From assembly GCA_021413865.1 (NCBI GenBank), contig JAIOPN010000018.1, positions 1-64,000 on the forward strand: a DNA stretch of 64,000 bases, written 5' to 3'. The notes beneath the pieces were generated by a model. That model worked only from the letters and a program-made list of their open reading frames with translations, ran no database searches and had not been told where the DNA came from. The translations under genes were made by a program, and so were the position numbers. This DNA is from Planctomycetota bacterium (lineage in GTDB: Bacteria; Planctomycetota; Phycisphaerae; Phycisphaerales; Phycisphaeraceae). Below, piece after piece: positions 6,572 through 14,587 of this stretch; the stretch's first letter is position 1; every line of letters starts with the position of its first letter.

Positions 6572-7483
6572 ATGACGACACGAACGCTAGTAGTCGCCGT
6601 GATCGTTTGCCTAACGGCATTTATTACGGAACCCAGGCGAGGTACGGCTGCTGAGCCCGCGGCTCCTGCCGCCGATATCGGAACAGTCGACGTGATGGAG
6701 GTGACGGGACTCGATGGCCTAGTTGCCTACTCTACGCTTAGCCATGAGAACTTGGGGGTATTTCGCGCTAAGCTCGAAAAGGGTTACAGCGAGGCAATTA
6801 AAGCTTGGAAGGAAGCCAAGGCGGAGGCCGCCAGAGAAAATGACGGGAAAATATTTGACCAGCCCGAGCCGCAGCGGCCAAGACTCAAACTGATCCACAC
6901 CAAGCTGAGCGCAGATGACGCCGGCAAACTTGTGGCGGAACTTCGAGAAGCTCAGCGCCAGATAAAGGGCAAGACCTACTATCGATCACTGTGCGGAAAG
7001 ATAATGAACCGCCACGGTCCGATTCCATATGCCTTTATGGCCGTTCCTGATGGCAATAATCTTTTGACAGAGTCAGTGCTTGCAAGGCTTCGCGGACACG
7101 TGGACATGGACCTACGCGAGTACGAGGGTACCGGCAGATTGACCATCCCGAGCACCGGCGTATATCGCATTACCTGTTCTCAATCACTTTACTTGAATGG
7201 GCTTTTGATTGGTGGATTCCTACGTGACGCTGCTACCAAACTCGACGCTGGCACATACGATGTCCGTTTGACATGCGGTAACAACGGCGGACAACTACCC
7301 ACTACAACGCTGAAAATCGTCCAAGACTCGTCGGGGAAAGTGGTGCCTGTGTATAACTCGCAATTAGACATCGAAGCATTCCTTGCCAATCCGATCAACG
7401 GTTCTGTACCCAAAGAATTAAGTGGGTGGCGGCCTTCGCGAGAGAACTTGGTTGTTCTGCCTGCGACCCCCGAAAAGAAGTGA
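6572..7483 (+). CDS. Secreted protein of unknown function
   Basis: This encodes a 303-residue protein with a Sec signal peptide (hydrophobic TLVVAVIVCLTAFI, cleavage probably after the following Ala-rich stretch). The mature part has a charged helical region, then a beta-rich half with LTIPSTGVYRITC and GTYDVRLTCGNNG. That layout recalls a PEGA- or carbohydrate-binding-like sandwich, but no family is certain. The ATG at 6572 has GGGAG 8 nt upstream, better than the TTG at 6557. Base composition is visibly less GC-rich than most neighbours, which may indicate transfer. Confidence 0.7.
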   Translation: MTTRTLVVAVIVCLTAFITEPRRGTAAEPAAPAADIGTVDVMEVTGLDGLVAYSTLSHENLGVFRAKLEKGYSEAIKAWKEAKAEAARENDGKIFDQPEPQRPRLKLIHTKLSADDAGKLVAELREAQRQIKGKTYYRSLCGKIMNRHGPIPYAFMAVPDGNNLLTESVLARLRGHVDMDLREYEGTGRLTIPSTGVYRITCSQSLYLNGLLIGGFLRDAATKLDAGTYDVRLTCGNNGGQLPTTTLKIVQDSSGKVVPVYNSQLDIEAFLANPINGSVPKELSGWRPSRENLVVLPATPEKK

Positions 7484-7502
7484 ATCCAGTGCCGCCGTTA
7501 GG

Positions 7503-8204
7503 TCATGAACCGAATAATCCGCGATCGTTGTCGCCGGCGGATTCAATCTCAATGCACGCGGCATCATCGAACGCCGGGCTGTTTACTCGGGTGCTGACGG
7601 GATGGGCTTCGAGTCGATCATCGGCCAGTGGCATGAGCAGCCGCTCCAGCGTCGCGCGCGGCGTCGCCGGGTCCAGCCAGTCGTCGACGTCCGCCGTTTC
7701 TATGATCGCCGGCATACGGTCGTGGATCGGGCGCATTACCGCATTGGGCTCGGTGGTGATGATGACGCACGTTTCCAGCGCGTCCTCCCCATCGCTCACC
7801 CAGCGCTCCCACAAGCCGGCCAGAGCCATCGGTTCGCCGTCACGGCGCCGGATGAGCATCGGCTGCTTGTGCCTCGCGTCAATTTTGGCCCACTCGTAAA
7901 AGCCGTCGGCCGGGATCAGGCAGCGCCGCGCGTTGAACGCCTCGCGGAACGCCGGCTTGTCCGCCACGGTCTCCGCCTTGGCGTTGATCATCCTGTTGCC
8001 GATGGCCGGGTCGTCCGCCCAGCTTGGCACCAGTCCCCACCTGAGCATCGCAGCCTCGCGCCGTCCGTCACGTTGCCGCACCGCGAGGATCGGCTGGCTG
8101 GGCGCGATGTTGTAACGCGGCATAAAGAACGTGGGGTCGATCGCCAACTTGAAGGCATTGGCGATGCGTCTGGCCGTGGAATGGAGGGTGTAGCGGCCGC
8201 ACAT
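7503..8204 (-). CDS. yedK: SOS response-associated peptidase (SRAP, HMCES/YedK family)
   Basis: This encodes a 233-residue protein starting MCGRY, whose Cys2 becomes the N-terminal nucleophile that crosslinks to abasic sites in single-stranded DNA. Other family motifs are present: PRYNIAPSQP, RWGLVPSWA, NAKAETV, RRCLIPADGFYEW (containing the conserved Glu) and HDRMPAII. Length is normal. It is transcribed divergently from the Y-family polymerase gene 77 bp away, a pairing that suits a DNA-damage response module. Confidence 0.93.
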   Translation of the reverse strand: MCGRYTLHSTARRIANAFKLAIDPTFFMPRYNIAPSQPILAVRQRDGRREAAMLRWGLVPSWADDPAIGNRMINAKAETVADKPAFREAFNARRCLIPADGFYEWAKIDARHKQPMLIRRRDGEPMALAGLWERWVSDGEDALETCVIITTEPNAVMRPIHDRMPAIIETADVDDWLDPATPRATLERLLMPLADDRLEAHPVSTRVNSPAFDDAACIEIESAGDNDRGLFGS

Positions 8205-8224
8205 ACGGGCATTTTATCCCGGTC

Positions 8225-8253
8225 TTGAACTGCTGATGATTGTACGGTATATG
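8225..8253 (+). promoter_or_regulatory. Sigma70-type promoter of the Y-family polymerase gene
   Basis: TTGAAC (8225-8230) and TATATG (8248-8253) are spaced by 17 bp, and an AGGGG site lies 6 nt before the ATG at 8282. I looked for a LexA operator here and found no convincing one. Confidence 0.55.
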
Positions 8254-8281
8254 TTAGGGTTCATCAGGGTAGGGGTTTACG

Positions 8282-9034
8282 ATGCTGCGTTACCTGTTTG
8301 CCGACATGAACTCCTTCTTCGCATCGGTCGAGCAGCAGGAAACAGGCCTGTCCGGCCCTCTGGCCGTGGTGCCGATGGCCGGCGTGGAGACCACCTGCGT
8401 CATCGCGGCCAGCTACGAGGCGAAGGCCTACGGGGTGGGCACCGGCACCGCCGTTCACGAGGCGAAGAAGCTCTGCCCCGGTCTAAGGCTCATCGAAGCC
8501 CGGCCGGACTTGTACGTCCGCTATCACCACCGCATCGTCGAAGCGCTCGAATCGTGCCTCCACGTCGATCACGTCACCAGCATCGACGAAATGTACGGCC
8601 GGCTGATGGGCACGGAATGCCAGCCGCAGAATGCCGCCGTACTGGCCTACAAGGTCAAGGCCGCGATCCGCCAAGCGGTCGGGACGCGGATCAGGTGCAA
8701 CATCGGGATGGCCCCGAACGCCTGGCTTGCGAAGGTGGCGAGCGACATGAACAAGCCCGACGGGCTGACCATGATCATGGCTGACCAGATGCCCGAGGCG
8801 CTCTACCGGCTCAAGCTGACGGACCTGCCGGGCATCGCGTCGGGGATGGCGCACCGGCTCGCCAAGTTCGACATCTTTCATGTCTTCCAGCTCTGCGCCC
8901 TGAGCGAGCATCAGCTTTCCGTCGCCTGGGGTTCCAAGATCATGGGCGCTCTCTGGTTTGCCCAGCTCCGCGGCTGTGACCTGCCGTACCGGCCGACGCA
9001 GCGGAGCATGGTCGGTCACTCCCACGTCTTGGCT
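8282..9034 (+). pseudogene. Y-family DNA polymerase (DinB-like), 3'-truncated
   Basis: About 250 codons are homologous. Catalytic carboxylates are present in FADMNSFFASVE and TSIDEMYG, and the finger, palm and thumb parts (KAYGV, NIGMAPNAWLAKVAS, LPGIASGMAHRL) are recognisable. Homology ends at VGHSHVL near 9034; the little-finger DNA-binding domain is missing, and the open frame continues to 9112 only through unrelated sequence. Family members are usually 350-420 residues long. The product would keep a catalytic core but bind primer-template poorly. The junction joins it to a fragment of a different gene. Confidence 0.8.
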
Positions 9035-9807
9035 CGCCTGGCAGCTTGGACCCAAGGCGTACAAAGTGGTTCAGAAGCACGACCAGGACCGCGTATCGCC
9101 CCAGGGCGATGAGATTAAGGCCATGCTGGCGGCGGCGGGTATCGCCGGACCGGAGAGCGCGGCGGCGCCACCAAGCCGCCAGTGAGCCAGCCCAACGTTT
9201 CATCGAACTCCTCACGAGCGCCCTGTCGAGCGGGCATGCCCATTTGGCTGACAGGGAGGGAAACGCCCCGATCAATGCGGGGGCGTGGGGTTGGAGACGG
9301 ACGAATACAAGTGCCATTGAGGGGTGGCAGGCTCAGGGCGATCGCATCGGCTGGATAGTCGACGACGAGGTTTACTTGGACTCCGATGCCTCTTACCGCG
9401 TTGCAAACATGATGGCCGGCCATGGTGACGGGTTGGCCATTGGTGCCCGGACGCTGCGAAAGCGGCTGCAAGAGAAGGGCTTGATCATCCACGAGGGTAA
9501 GAAAGACACGTTGACGGTGCGCCGTGTGTTGGAAGGCCAGCTCCGCGGAGTACTTCGCCTGGCCAGTGGGGTCCTCTACCAGCAAACTGACATTTCTGAC
9601 ATTCCTGACACAAACAGCGCGATTGCCGGCAACGAAACCGAGGATGAGATTCATTCAACAGACGGACCCACGTCGTCGTCCCCACCCATGAGCCCGGTGT
9701 CAGCTGGCGATGGGAGAAATGTCAGAAATGTCAGAAAAGGCGGAGACCTACCCTCGGCCGCCGCGCCGCTTCAGGCCCAGGTGCGGAAGGCGGTGATGGA
9801 GGTATGA
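9035..9807 (+). pseudogene. Fragment of a mobile-element (replication-type?) protein, frameshifted
   Basis: Two overlapping frames carry protein-like sequence. The first (9035-9185) reads LGPKAYKVVQKHDQDRV and ends at a TGA. The second (about 9186-9807) reads PAQRFIELLTSAL, RIGWIVDDEVYLDSDASY, GARTLRKRLQEKGLI and RRVLEGQLRGVLRL. The second part resembles the C-terminal domain often found on plasmid- or phage-type primase/helicase proteins of integrated elements (inference from memory of such proteins). The N-terminus is lost at the polymerase junction and one frameshift lies near 9180. Its end overlaps the next gene by 4 nt (ATGA), so it belongs to the integrase-bearing element. Confidence 0.55.
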
Positions 9808-10169
9808 CCCCTGTAACCCTCATCGCCGGCTTGGTCGCTTACGGCTGTCATGTCGAGGCACGCGGCGACAACCTTCGCGTGGAAGGCCCGGCGGAGTTGC
9901 TGACGGACGGATTGAAGGCTGTGCTGACCCGCTGTAAGCCAGAGTTGATGCCACTGTTGGCCGACGGGGGGGCCGCAGCCGCGGAAAACGCCGGCCCCGA
10001 TGACCTGCCCGGTGACTGGCGCTGTGCGTGGGAGGAGCGCGCCGCGATCATGGAATTTGATGGCGACCTGCCGCGTGAGCGGGCTGAAGCCGATGCGATG
10101 TTGGAGACTCTTCGCCACATGGCGATAGAGGCTGCGACCGGTCGCTCAAATAACCTTGACAAAACGTGA
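9804..10169 (+). CDS. Small protein with TubC-N-like docking domain
   Basis: This encodes a 121-residue protein. Residues 1-52 (LIAGLVAYGCHVEARGDNLRV, then ELLTDGLKAVLTRCKPELMPLL) follow the pattern of the TubC N-terminal docking domain, a small helix-hairpin fold that also occurs as a stand-alone domain in integrated elements. The remaining residues are acidic and helical. It is coupled to the upstream fragment by an ATGA overlap and lies upstream of the HTH and integrase genes. Its role in the element is unknown. Confidence 0.55.
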   Translation: MTPVTLIAGLVAYGCHVEARGDNLRVEGPAELLTDGLKAVLTRCKPELMPLLADGGAAAAENAGPDDLPGDWRCAWEERAAIMEFDGDLPRERAEADAMLETLRHMAIEAATGRSNNLDKT

Positions 10170-10191
10170 ATCAATGAGGATATTTATCACC

Positions 10192-10398
10192 ATGTCAAAA
10201 ACCATCAAAACAACGATGACCGATCTGCTGAGAAGGGCGTTGGCCCAGTCGAAGTCCATCAACGCCGTTGCCGTGGCCACGGGCGTGCAGAAGGCCTCGC
10301 TCCTGCGCTTTGCGCGGGGGAAACAGTCGCTCCGCTTGGATATCGCCGACAAGTTGGCCGCGTACTTCGACATCGAATCAACGTGGAAAGGGAGGTAG
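10192..10398 (+). CDS. Small helix-turn-helix protein
   Basis: This encodes 68 residues. The segment SINAVAVATGVQKASLLRFARGKQSLRL matches an XRE/Cro-type helix-turn-helix, with the recognition helix at KASLLRFARGK. The ATG at 10192 is about 11 nt after AGGA; an upstream in-frame ATG at 10174 is possible. It lies just before the integrase gene (3 nt gap), the position of an excisionase or directionality regulator in such elements, so control of integration is a reasonable inference. Confidence 0.7.
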   Translation: MSKTIKTTMTDLLRRALAQSKSINAVAVATGVQKASLLRFARGKQSLRLDIADKLAAYFDIESTWKGR

Positions 10399-10401
10399 GC
10401 C

Positions 10402-12150
10402 ATGGGCACCGTTTACAAAGAAACCTACACCAAGCCGCTGCCGCCCGGGGCTGAGGTCTTCACGCGTAAGGGTGAGTTGCTCGCCAGGTGGAAGGACGCC
10501 AAGGGCCGCACCCAAACCGCCAGGGTGACGACGCCCCATACGGGTAAGAACGCCGGCGCCCACCGACTGGTGCTCGAAGCGGACACCTACACCGCCAAGT
10601 ACCGCGACGGGTCCGGGCACGTCATAAAGATTACGACGGGGTGCCGCGACGAATCGGCCGCCCGGGCGGTACTGTCGGAGCTTGAGAAGCGGGCCGAGCA
10701 CGTCAAGGCCAATATCTTCACGGCCGACCAGGACGCCGCCGCCGATTATCAGCGCGTGCCGTTGGTCGATCACATCGGCTCCTTTGAGAACCACCAGCGT
10801 GCCAAGGGGCTGACCGCTAACCGCATCGCCACGACCAAGCAGCGACTCACCCGGCTCGCCACCGAATGCGGCTGGGGGCGGCTAGCGGACCTGAGTGCGA
10901 CGGCGCTGGAGCGGTGGCTGAGCGATCACCGCAAAAAGAATATGTCCGCCGCCTCGCACAACGGCTACCGCGAGGCGGCTGTTGGGTTCGCGAACTGGTG
11001 CCTGCGGACGCACCGTTTGCTGAACAATCCATTTGTGGGCGTGCCTCGGGCTGATGAAAAAGCCGACCCACGCCGGCAACATCGGGCGCTCACGGCACCC
11101 GAACTTCTCAGGGTCTTGGCCGTGGCCCGCATTCGGCCGCTGGCCGAGTACGGACGCGAATCCGTGAAACTGCCGCCTGAGGAGCGTAAGGGCCGGCGGA
11201 CCTGGACCAAGGCCCCCCTTACATTCGCCGATCTGGACGCCGCCGAACGCGACGCCCGGGAAGCGCTCGTCGACAACCCGGGCCTCGTGGCCGCGATGGA
11301 ACGCCGGGGCCGGGAGCGGGCGTTGATCTACAAGACTTTGCTGTTGACTGGGCTGCGCAAGGGGGAGCTTGCTTCGCTCACTATGGGGCAGTTGGACCTC
11401 GAAGGTTCGGTGGCTTATGCCACGCTCCATGCCCCCGACGAGAAGAACCGCCGGGGCTCAGAGATTCCCATTAGGGCCGACCTAGCGGCGGACCTGCGCG
11501 GATGGGTGGCCGATCGCCTGAAAACCGTCAGGACCGAAGCCAGAGCTAAAGGCGAAGCGATCCCGGCCCGGCTGCCCGCAGACATGCCGCTGTTCAACGT
11601 GCCGACGGGTCTGGTGCGCATCTTGAACCGGGACCTGGCCGCCGCCGGCATCGCCAAGCGCGACGACCGGCGCCGCACAGTGGACGTTCACGCTATGCGC
11701 ACCACCTTCGGCACGCACTTGAGCAAAGGCGGCGTCGCCCCGAGAACTGCTCAAGCAGCAATGCGGCACAGCTCACTCGACCTGACCATGAACGTGTACA
11801 CCGACCCGCGCCTGCTGGACGTCGTGGGCGCTCTGGATTCGCTGCCGGCGATGCCGCTGGACCGTAAGGCGCAAGGCAGGCGTCAACGCGCAACTGGCAC
11901 CCACGCGGGTTCCCCGCTTGTACCAACGCTTGTACCAACTACTGTCCATTCCGGTACAAGCGGGGCAATCGCCGGCAAAGCGAGTGACTCCAGTCGCGCC
12001 ATCGCCGAATTGCTCGCCGTGTTCAAAAACACTGGAAATGTCGTAAGAAAAACGCCGGTGTCCACTCGTGACAACGGCGTTCTACAAATGGAGCCGACCG
12101 GGATCGAACCGGCAACCTCTTCATTGCGAACGAAGCGCTCTCCCAATTGA
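10402..12150 (+). CDS. int: Tyrosine integrase of a tRNA-associated element
   Basis: This encodes a 582-residue tyrosine recombinase. A core-binding helical region spans about residues 115-215. The catalytic domain follows with TGLRKGEL (Arg), a Lys-containing beta hairpin after YATLHAPDEKNRRGSEIP, DVHAMRTTFGTHL (HxxR), AMRHSSL (His) and MNVYTDPRLL (Tyr). The last codons (GIEPATSSLRTKRSPN) are translated from the complement of tRNA-Ala, a known by-product of integrases that abut their tRNA attachment site. There is a start next to the HTH gene. It is probably functional. Confidence 0.9.
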   Translation: MGTVYKETYTKPLPPGAEVFTRKGELLARWKDAKGRTQTARVTTPHTGKNAGAHRLVLEADTYTAKYRDGSGHVIKITTGCRDESAARAVLSELEKRAEHVKANIFTADQDAAADYQRVPLVDHIGSFENHQRAKGLTANRIATTKQRLTRLATECGWGRLADLSATALERWLSDHRKKNMSAASHNGYREAAVGFANWCLRTHRLLNNPFVGVPRADEKADPRRQHRALTAPELLRVLAVARIRPLAEYGRESVKLPPEERKGRRTWTKAPLTFADLDAAERDAREALVDNPGLVAAMERRGRERALIYKTLLLTGLRKGELASLTMGQLDLEGSVAYATLHAPDEKNRRGSEIPIRADLAADLRGWVADRLKTVRTEARAKGEAIPARLPADMPLFNVPTGLVRILNRDLAAAGIAKRDDRRRTVDVHAMRTTFGTHLSKGGVAPRTAQAAMRHSSLDLTMNVYTDPRLLDVVGALDSLPAMPLDRKAQGRRQRATGTHAGSPLVPTLVPTTVHSGTSGAIAGKASDSSRAIAELLAVFKNTGNVVRKTPVSTRDNGVLQMEPTGIEPATSSLRTKRSPN

Positions 12151-12161
12151 GCTACGGCCCC
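12089..12161 (-). tRNA. tRNA-Ala (anticodon CGC); likely attachment site
   Basis: The minus strand folds into a full cloverleaf. The acceptor stem pairs GGGGCCG with CGGCTCC, GCTC and GAGC form the D stem, and the anticodon loop is TTCGCAA giving CGC. A T stem of GCCGG/CCGGT carries the TTCGATC loop. The discriminator base is A and CCA is not encoded. The integrase gene on the other strand ends inside it, so the 3' part of this tRNA is the probable attB/att core. I did not find the second copy of the tRNA 3' end in the window. Confidence 0.93.
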
Positions 12162-12481
12162 AGAATGAGCACTGTATCGGCCGGGTTGGGCGGAGGCAAC
12201 TAGGGCGTCGGGGCGGTGGTCGGCGTAAAAATCCGGGGGACAAAATCGAAGATATGGGGGGTGTCTTCTTGACCGTGACGATGAACCGAAGTTTAATGCA
12301 GCGCGGCGGCGGGGACCGCGCGTAAGATAGCCGTGGCGGGCAACATGGCGATGGAGCGGGACCGAGCCGGGCCGCACGGGTTCGCAGAGGAAGGGGGAGG
12401 GAAACACCGCGGGGTTGTCGGGGGTGGTGGGCGCGTCGGTCGTAGGGCCGGCGTGAGGGCCGTTGGGTTCAGGAGCGCAGT
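12162..12481. other. Intergenic region between tRNA-Ala and the pilus-type operon
   Basis: This 320-bp stretch holds the upstream side of tRNA-Ala (only a weak promoter candidate) and, on the plus strand, the promoter at 12269-12297. The remaining G-rich leader of about 180 nt has no gene I can support. Confidence 0.6.
12269..12297 (+). promoter_or_regulatory. Sigma70-type promoter of the pilM-like operon
   Basis: TTGACC and TTTAAT are separated by exactly 17 bp. The predicted transcript has a leader of about 180 nt before the ATG at 12482. Confidence 0.6.
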
Positions 12482-14587
12482 ATGTCGAAAGCGAATGAGT
12501 CCTGGGGCATCGAGGTGGGCCAGAACGCTATTAAGGCCATCCACCTGGTGCGGACAGAGACGGACCTTGTTGTCGCCGATTACGAGATCCTGCCCTTTAA
12601 GAAGATTCTCTCGACGCCGGACCTGGATGTTCACGAGGCAATCCAGGTCAATCTCGATCAATTCCTCTCGCGTCACAACGTGGCCAAATCCACGGTGATG
12701 CTGTCGGTCCCGGGGCACATGGCCTTCGCGCGGTTCACGCGCCTGCCGCCGGTCGATCCCAAGAGTATCCCGGACGTGGTGCGCTTCGAGGCGCAGCAAC
12801 AGATCCCGTTCCAGATGGACCAGATCGAGTGGGACTACCAGGTCTTCTCGCAGGCGGACTCGCCGGACGTGGGCCTGGGCATCTTCGCGATCACCAAGGA
12901 CCGCGTGCTGTCGTTCCTGGATGACTACCGCAAGGTGGGCATGGCGGTGGACGGCATCACGCTCTCGCCGTTGGCGGTTTACAACGCGATGGTGTTCGAT
13001 CACGAGCTCAAGGCCGATTCGGCGGGCATGATCTTCGTGGACATCGGCACGGTGAGCACCGACCTGATCATCGTCGAGCCCGGGCAGGTCTGGCTGCGCA
13101 CGCTGCAGATCGGCGGCAACAACTTCACCGACGCTCTGGTGCGGGCGTTCAAGCTCAGCTTCCCCAAGGCCGAGAAGCTCAAGCGCGACGCCAGCACGAG
13201 CAAGTACGCCCGGCAGATCTTCCAGGCGATGCGGCCCGTCTTCTCCGACCTGGTGCAGGAGGTCCAGCGCTCGCTGGGTTACTACCAGAGCCTTAACCGC
13301 GACTCGAACCTGACCCGCATGGTCGGTCTAGGCTCGACCTTCCGCCTGCCAGGCATGGTCAAGTTCCTCAAGCAGCAGTTGCAGATGGACGTGATCAGGC
13401 CCGACGGCTTCAAGCGCGTACGGGTCGAGGGCAAGCGCGAGGCGGAGATGGCCGAGAACGCGATGAACCTGATGACGGCTTACGGCTTGGCGCTGCAGGG
13501 CCTGGACTTGGCGGCGGTGCACAGCAACCTGTTGCCCCGGCACATCATTAAGCAGCGGCTCTGGAACGCCAAACAGCCCTGGATCGCAACCGCCGCGGCG
13601 GTGATGGTGGCTTCGGCGGCTATGGCGGGCGTACGTCTGTGGAAAGAGCAGAGTGCTTATCAATCCGACTTCGCCATCGCCGAGAGTACCGTTGCGAAGG
13701 TCATCAGGGACGCAACCGACCTCCGCAACAAGTGGAAGGAGATCGAGGGCGGGCGCGACCCACGCCAGCAGATTGAAAACCTGCGCCGCATCCTGGACTA
13801 CCGCGAGGTATGGCCCCGTTTCATGGTGGACCTGGACATGGCGGCGCAGGCACTCGCCCCGCAGCCGCCGCTGCTCACGTCGGACTACAAGCTGATCGCC
13901 GCCGTGCCGCGCGACGAGCGCCGCAGGCTTTACATCGAGTCCACCAAGGTCGTGTACCAGTACGGCGACGGGAGGACCGCGGCCAACCGTCCGGCCGAGA
14001 GCGTGTCAATCGAAGAGCTTTTCGGTGGGCGGCGCCACGGCTCGGTCGATGCCGAGGGACCGACCGAATCCGCGACAGCGTCCAAGCGGTTGCCGCCATC
14101 GTTCGAGGTGACCCTAGTCGGCTACACGCCTTATAAGGACGCGGTGAAGCTCCTGGGCGATTCGTACATCAAATGGCTGCAGGACAACGCCCGTCGCCGC
14201 GGCCGACCATACGACATTGTCGCGTCGCGTGAATCGCTGGTGTCGGTGGAGCGCGTGCAGGAGTCAGAGCACGGCACCGGTGAAGGCGGCGGGGGAAACC
14301 GTGAAGCGATCAGCTATCCCACGCGTCCGCCGGAAGCCGAGACGGCGGTCGGGCCGGGCTGGTGGAAATTTGTGCTCCGCTGGCGGCTGAGCCTGATCCG
14401 CCCCGAGGACGCCCGCATCGCGGAAGAGGACCCGCTCCCCCCGGCACCCACGCCGCCGGCGGGGCAGACCACGCCCGCCGTTGAGCCCGCTCCCCCCGCA
14501 GCCACGCCCCCGACCCACACCACCCCCGCGCCGGGTGCCACGCCCCGCGCTCAGACGCAACTCCCCGCGGCGGAGGTCCGGCTATGA
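12482..14587 (+). CDS. pilM: PilM-like actin-fold protein fused to a PilN-like membrane part
   Basis: This encodes a 701-residue protein. Residues 1-345 are PilM, the cytoplasmic actin-like ATPase that anchors the inner-membrane platform of type IV pili or type II secretion. Phosphate-binding loops GIEVGQNAIKAIHL (9-22) and IFVDIGTVSTDLIIV (about 184-198) and the adenosine loop GLGSTFRLPGM are visible. NLLP (near 350) and a single membrane helix at about 367-387 follow, then a coiled/periplasmic part, as in PilN. The last 60 residues are Pro/Ala/Thr-rich. In most bacteria PilM and PilN are separate, so this is a natural fusion. It overlaps the next gene by 4 nt. Confidence 0.85.
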   Translation: MSKANESWGIEVGQNAIKAIHLVRTETDLVVADYEILPFKKILSTPDLDVHEAIQVNLDQFLSRHNVAKSTVMLSVPGHMAFARFTRLPPVDPKSIPDVVRFEAQQQIPFQMDQIEWDYQVFSQADSPDVGLGIFAITKDRVLSFLDDYRKVGMAVDGITLSPLAVYNAMVFDHELKADSAGMIFVDIGTVSTDLIIVEPGQVWLRTLQIGGNNFTDALVRAFKLSFPKAEKLKRDASTSKYARQIFQAMRPVFSDLVQEVQRSLGYYQSLNRDSNLTRMVGLGSTFRLPGMVKFLKQQLQMDVIRPDGFKRVRVEGKREAEMAENAMNLMTAYGLALQGLDLAAVHSNLLPRHIIKQRLWNAKQPWIATAAAVMVASAAMAGVRLWKEQSAYQSDFAIAESTVAKVIRDATDLRNKWKEIEGGRDPRQQIENLRRILDYREVWPRFMVDLDMAAQALAPQPPLLTSDYKLIAAVPRDERRRLYIESTKVVYQYGDGRTAANRPAESVSIEELFGGRRHGSVDAEGPTESATASKRLPPSFEVTLVGYTPYKDAVKLLGDSYIKWLQDNARRRGRPYDIVASRESLVSVERVQESEHGTGEGGGGNREAISYPTRPPEAETAVGPGWWKFVLRWRLSLIRPEDARIAEEDPLPPAPTPPAGQTTPAVEPAPPAATPPTHTTPAPGATPRAQTQLPAAEVRL

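Noticed and set aside
8205-8281. LexA operator between the SRAP and polymerase genes
   Set aside because: GAAC and GTTC are present but far apart and not in a known SOS-box spacing.
1019-12095. Shared 10-mer AAATGGAGCC at 1019-1028 and at the tRNA-Ala 3' end (12086-12095) as att repeats of one large island
   Set aside because: Only 10 nt match, the left copy is coding in the 460-residue gene, and it does not extend into the tRNA T-arm as an att core would; chance cannot be excluded.
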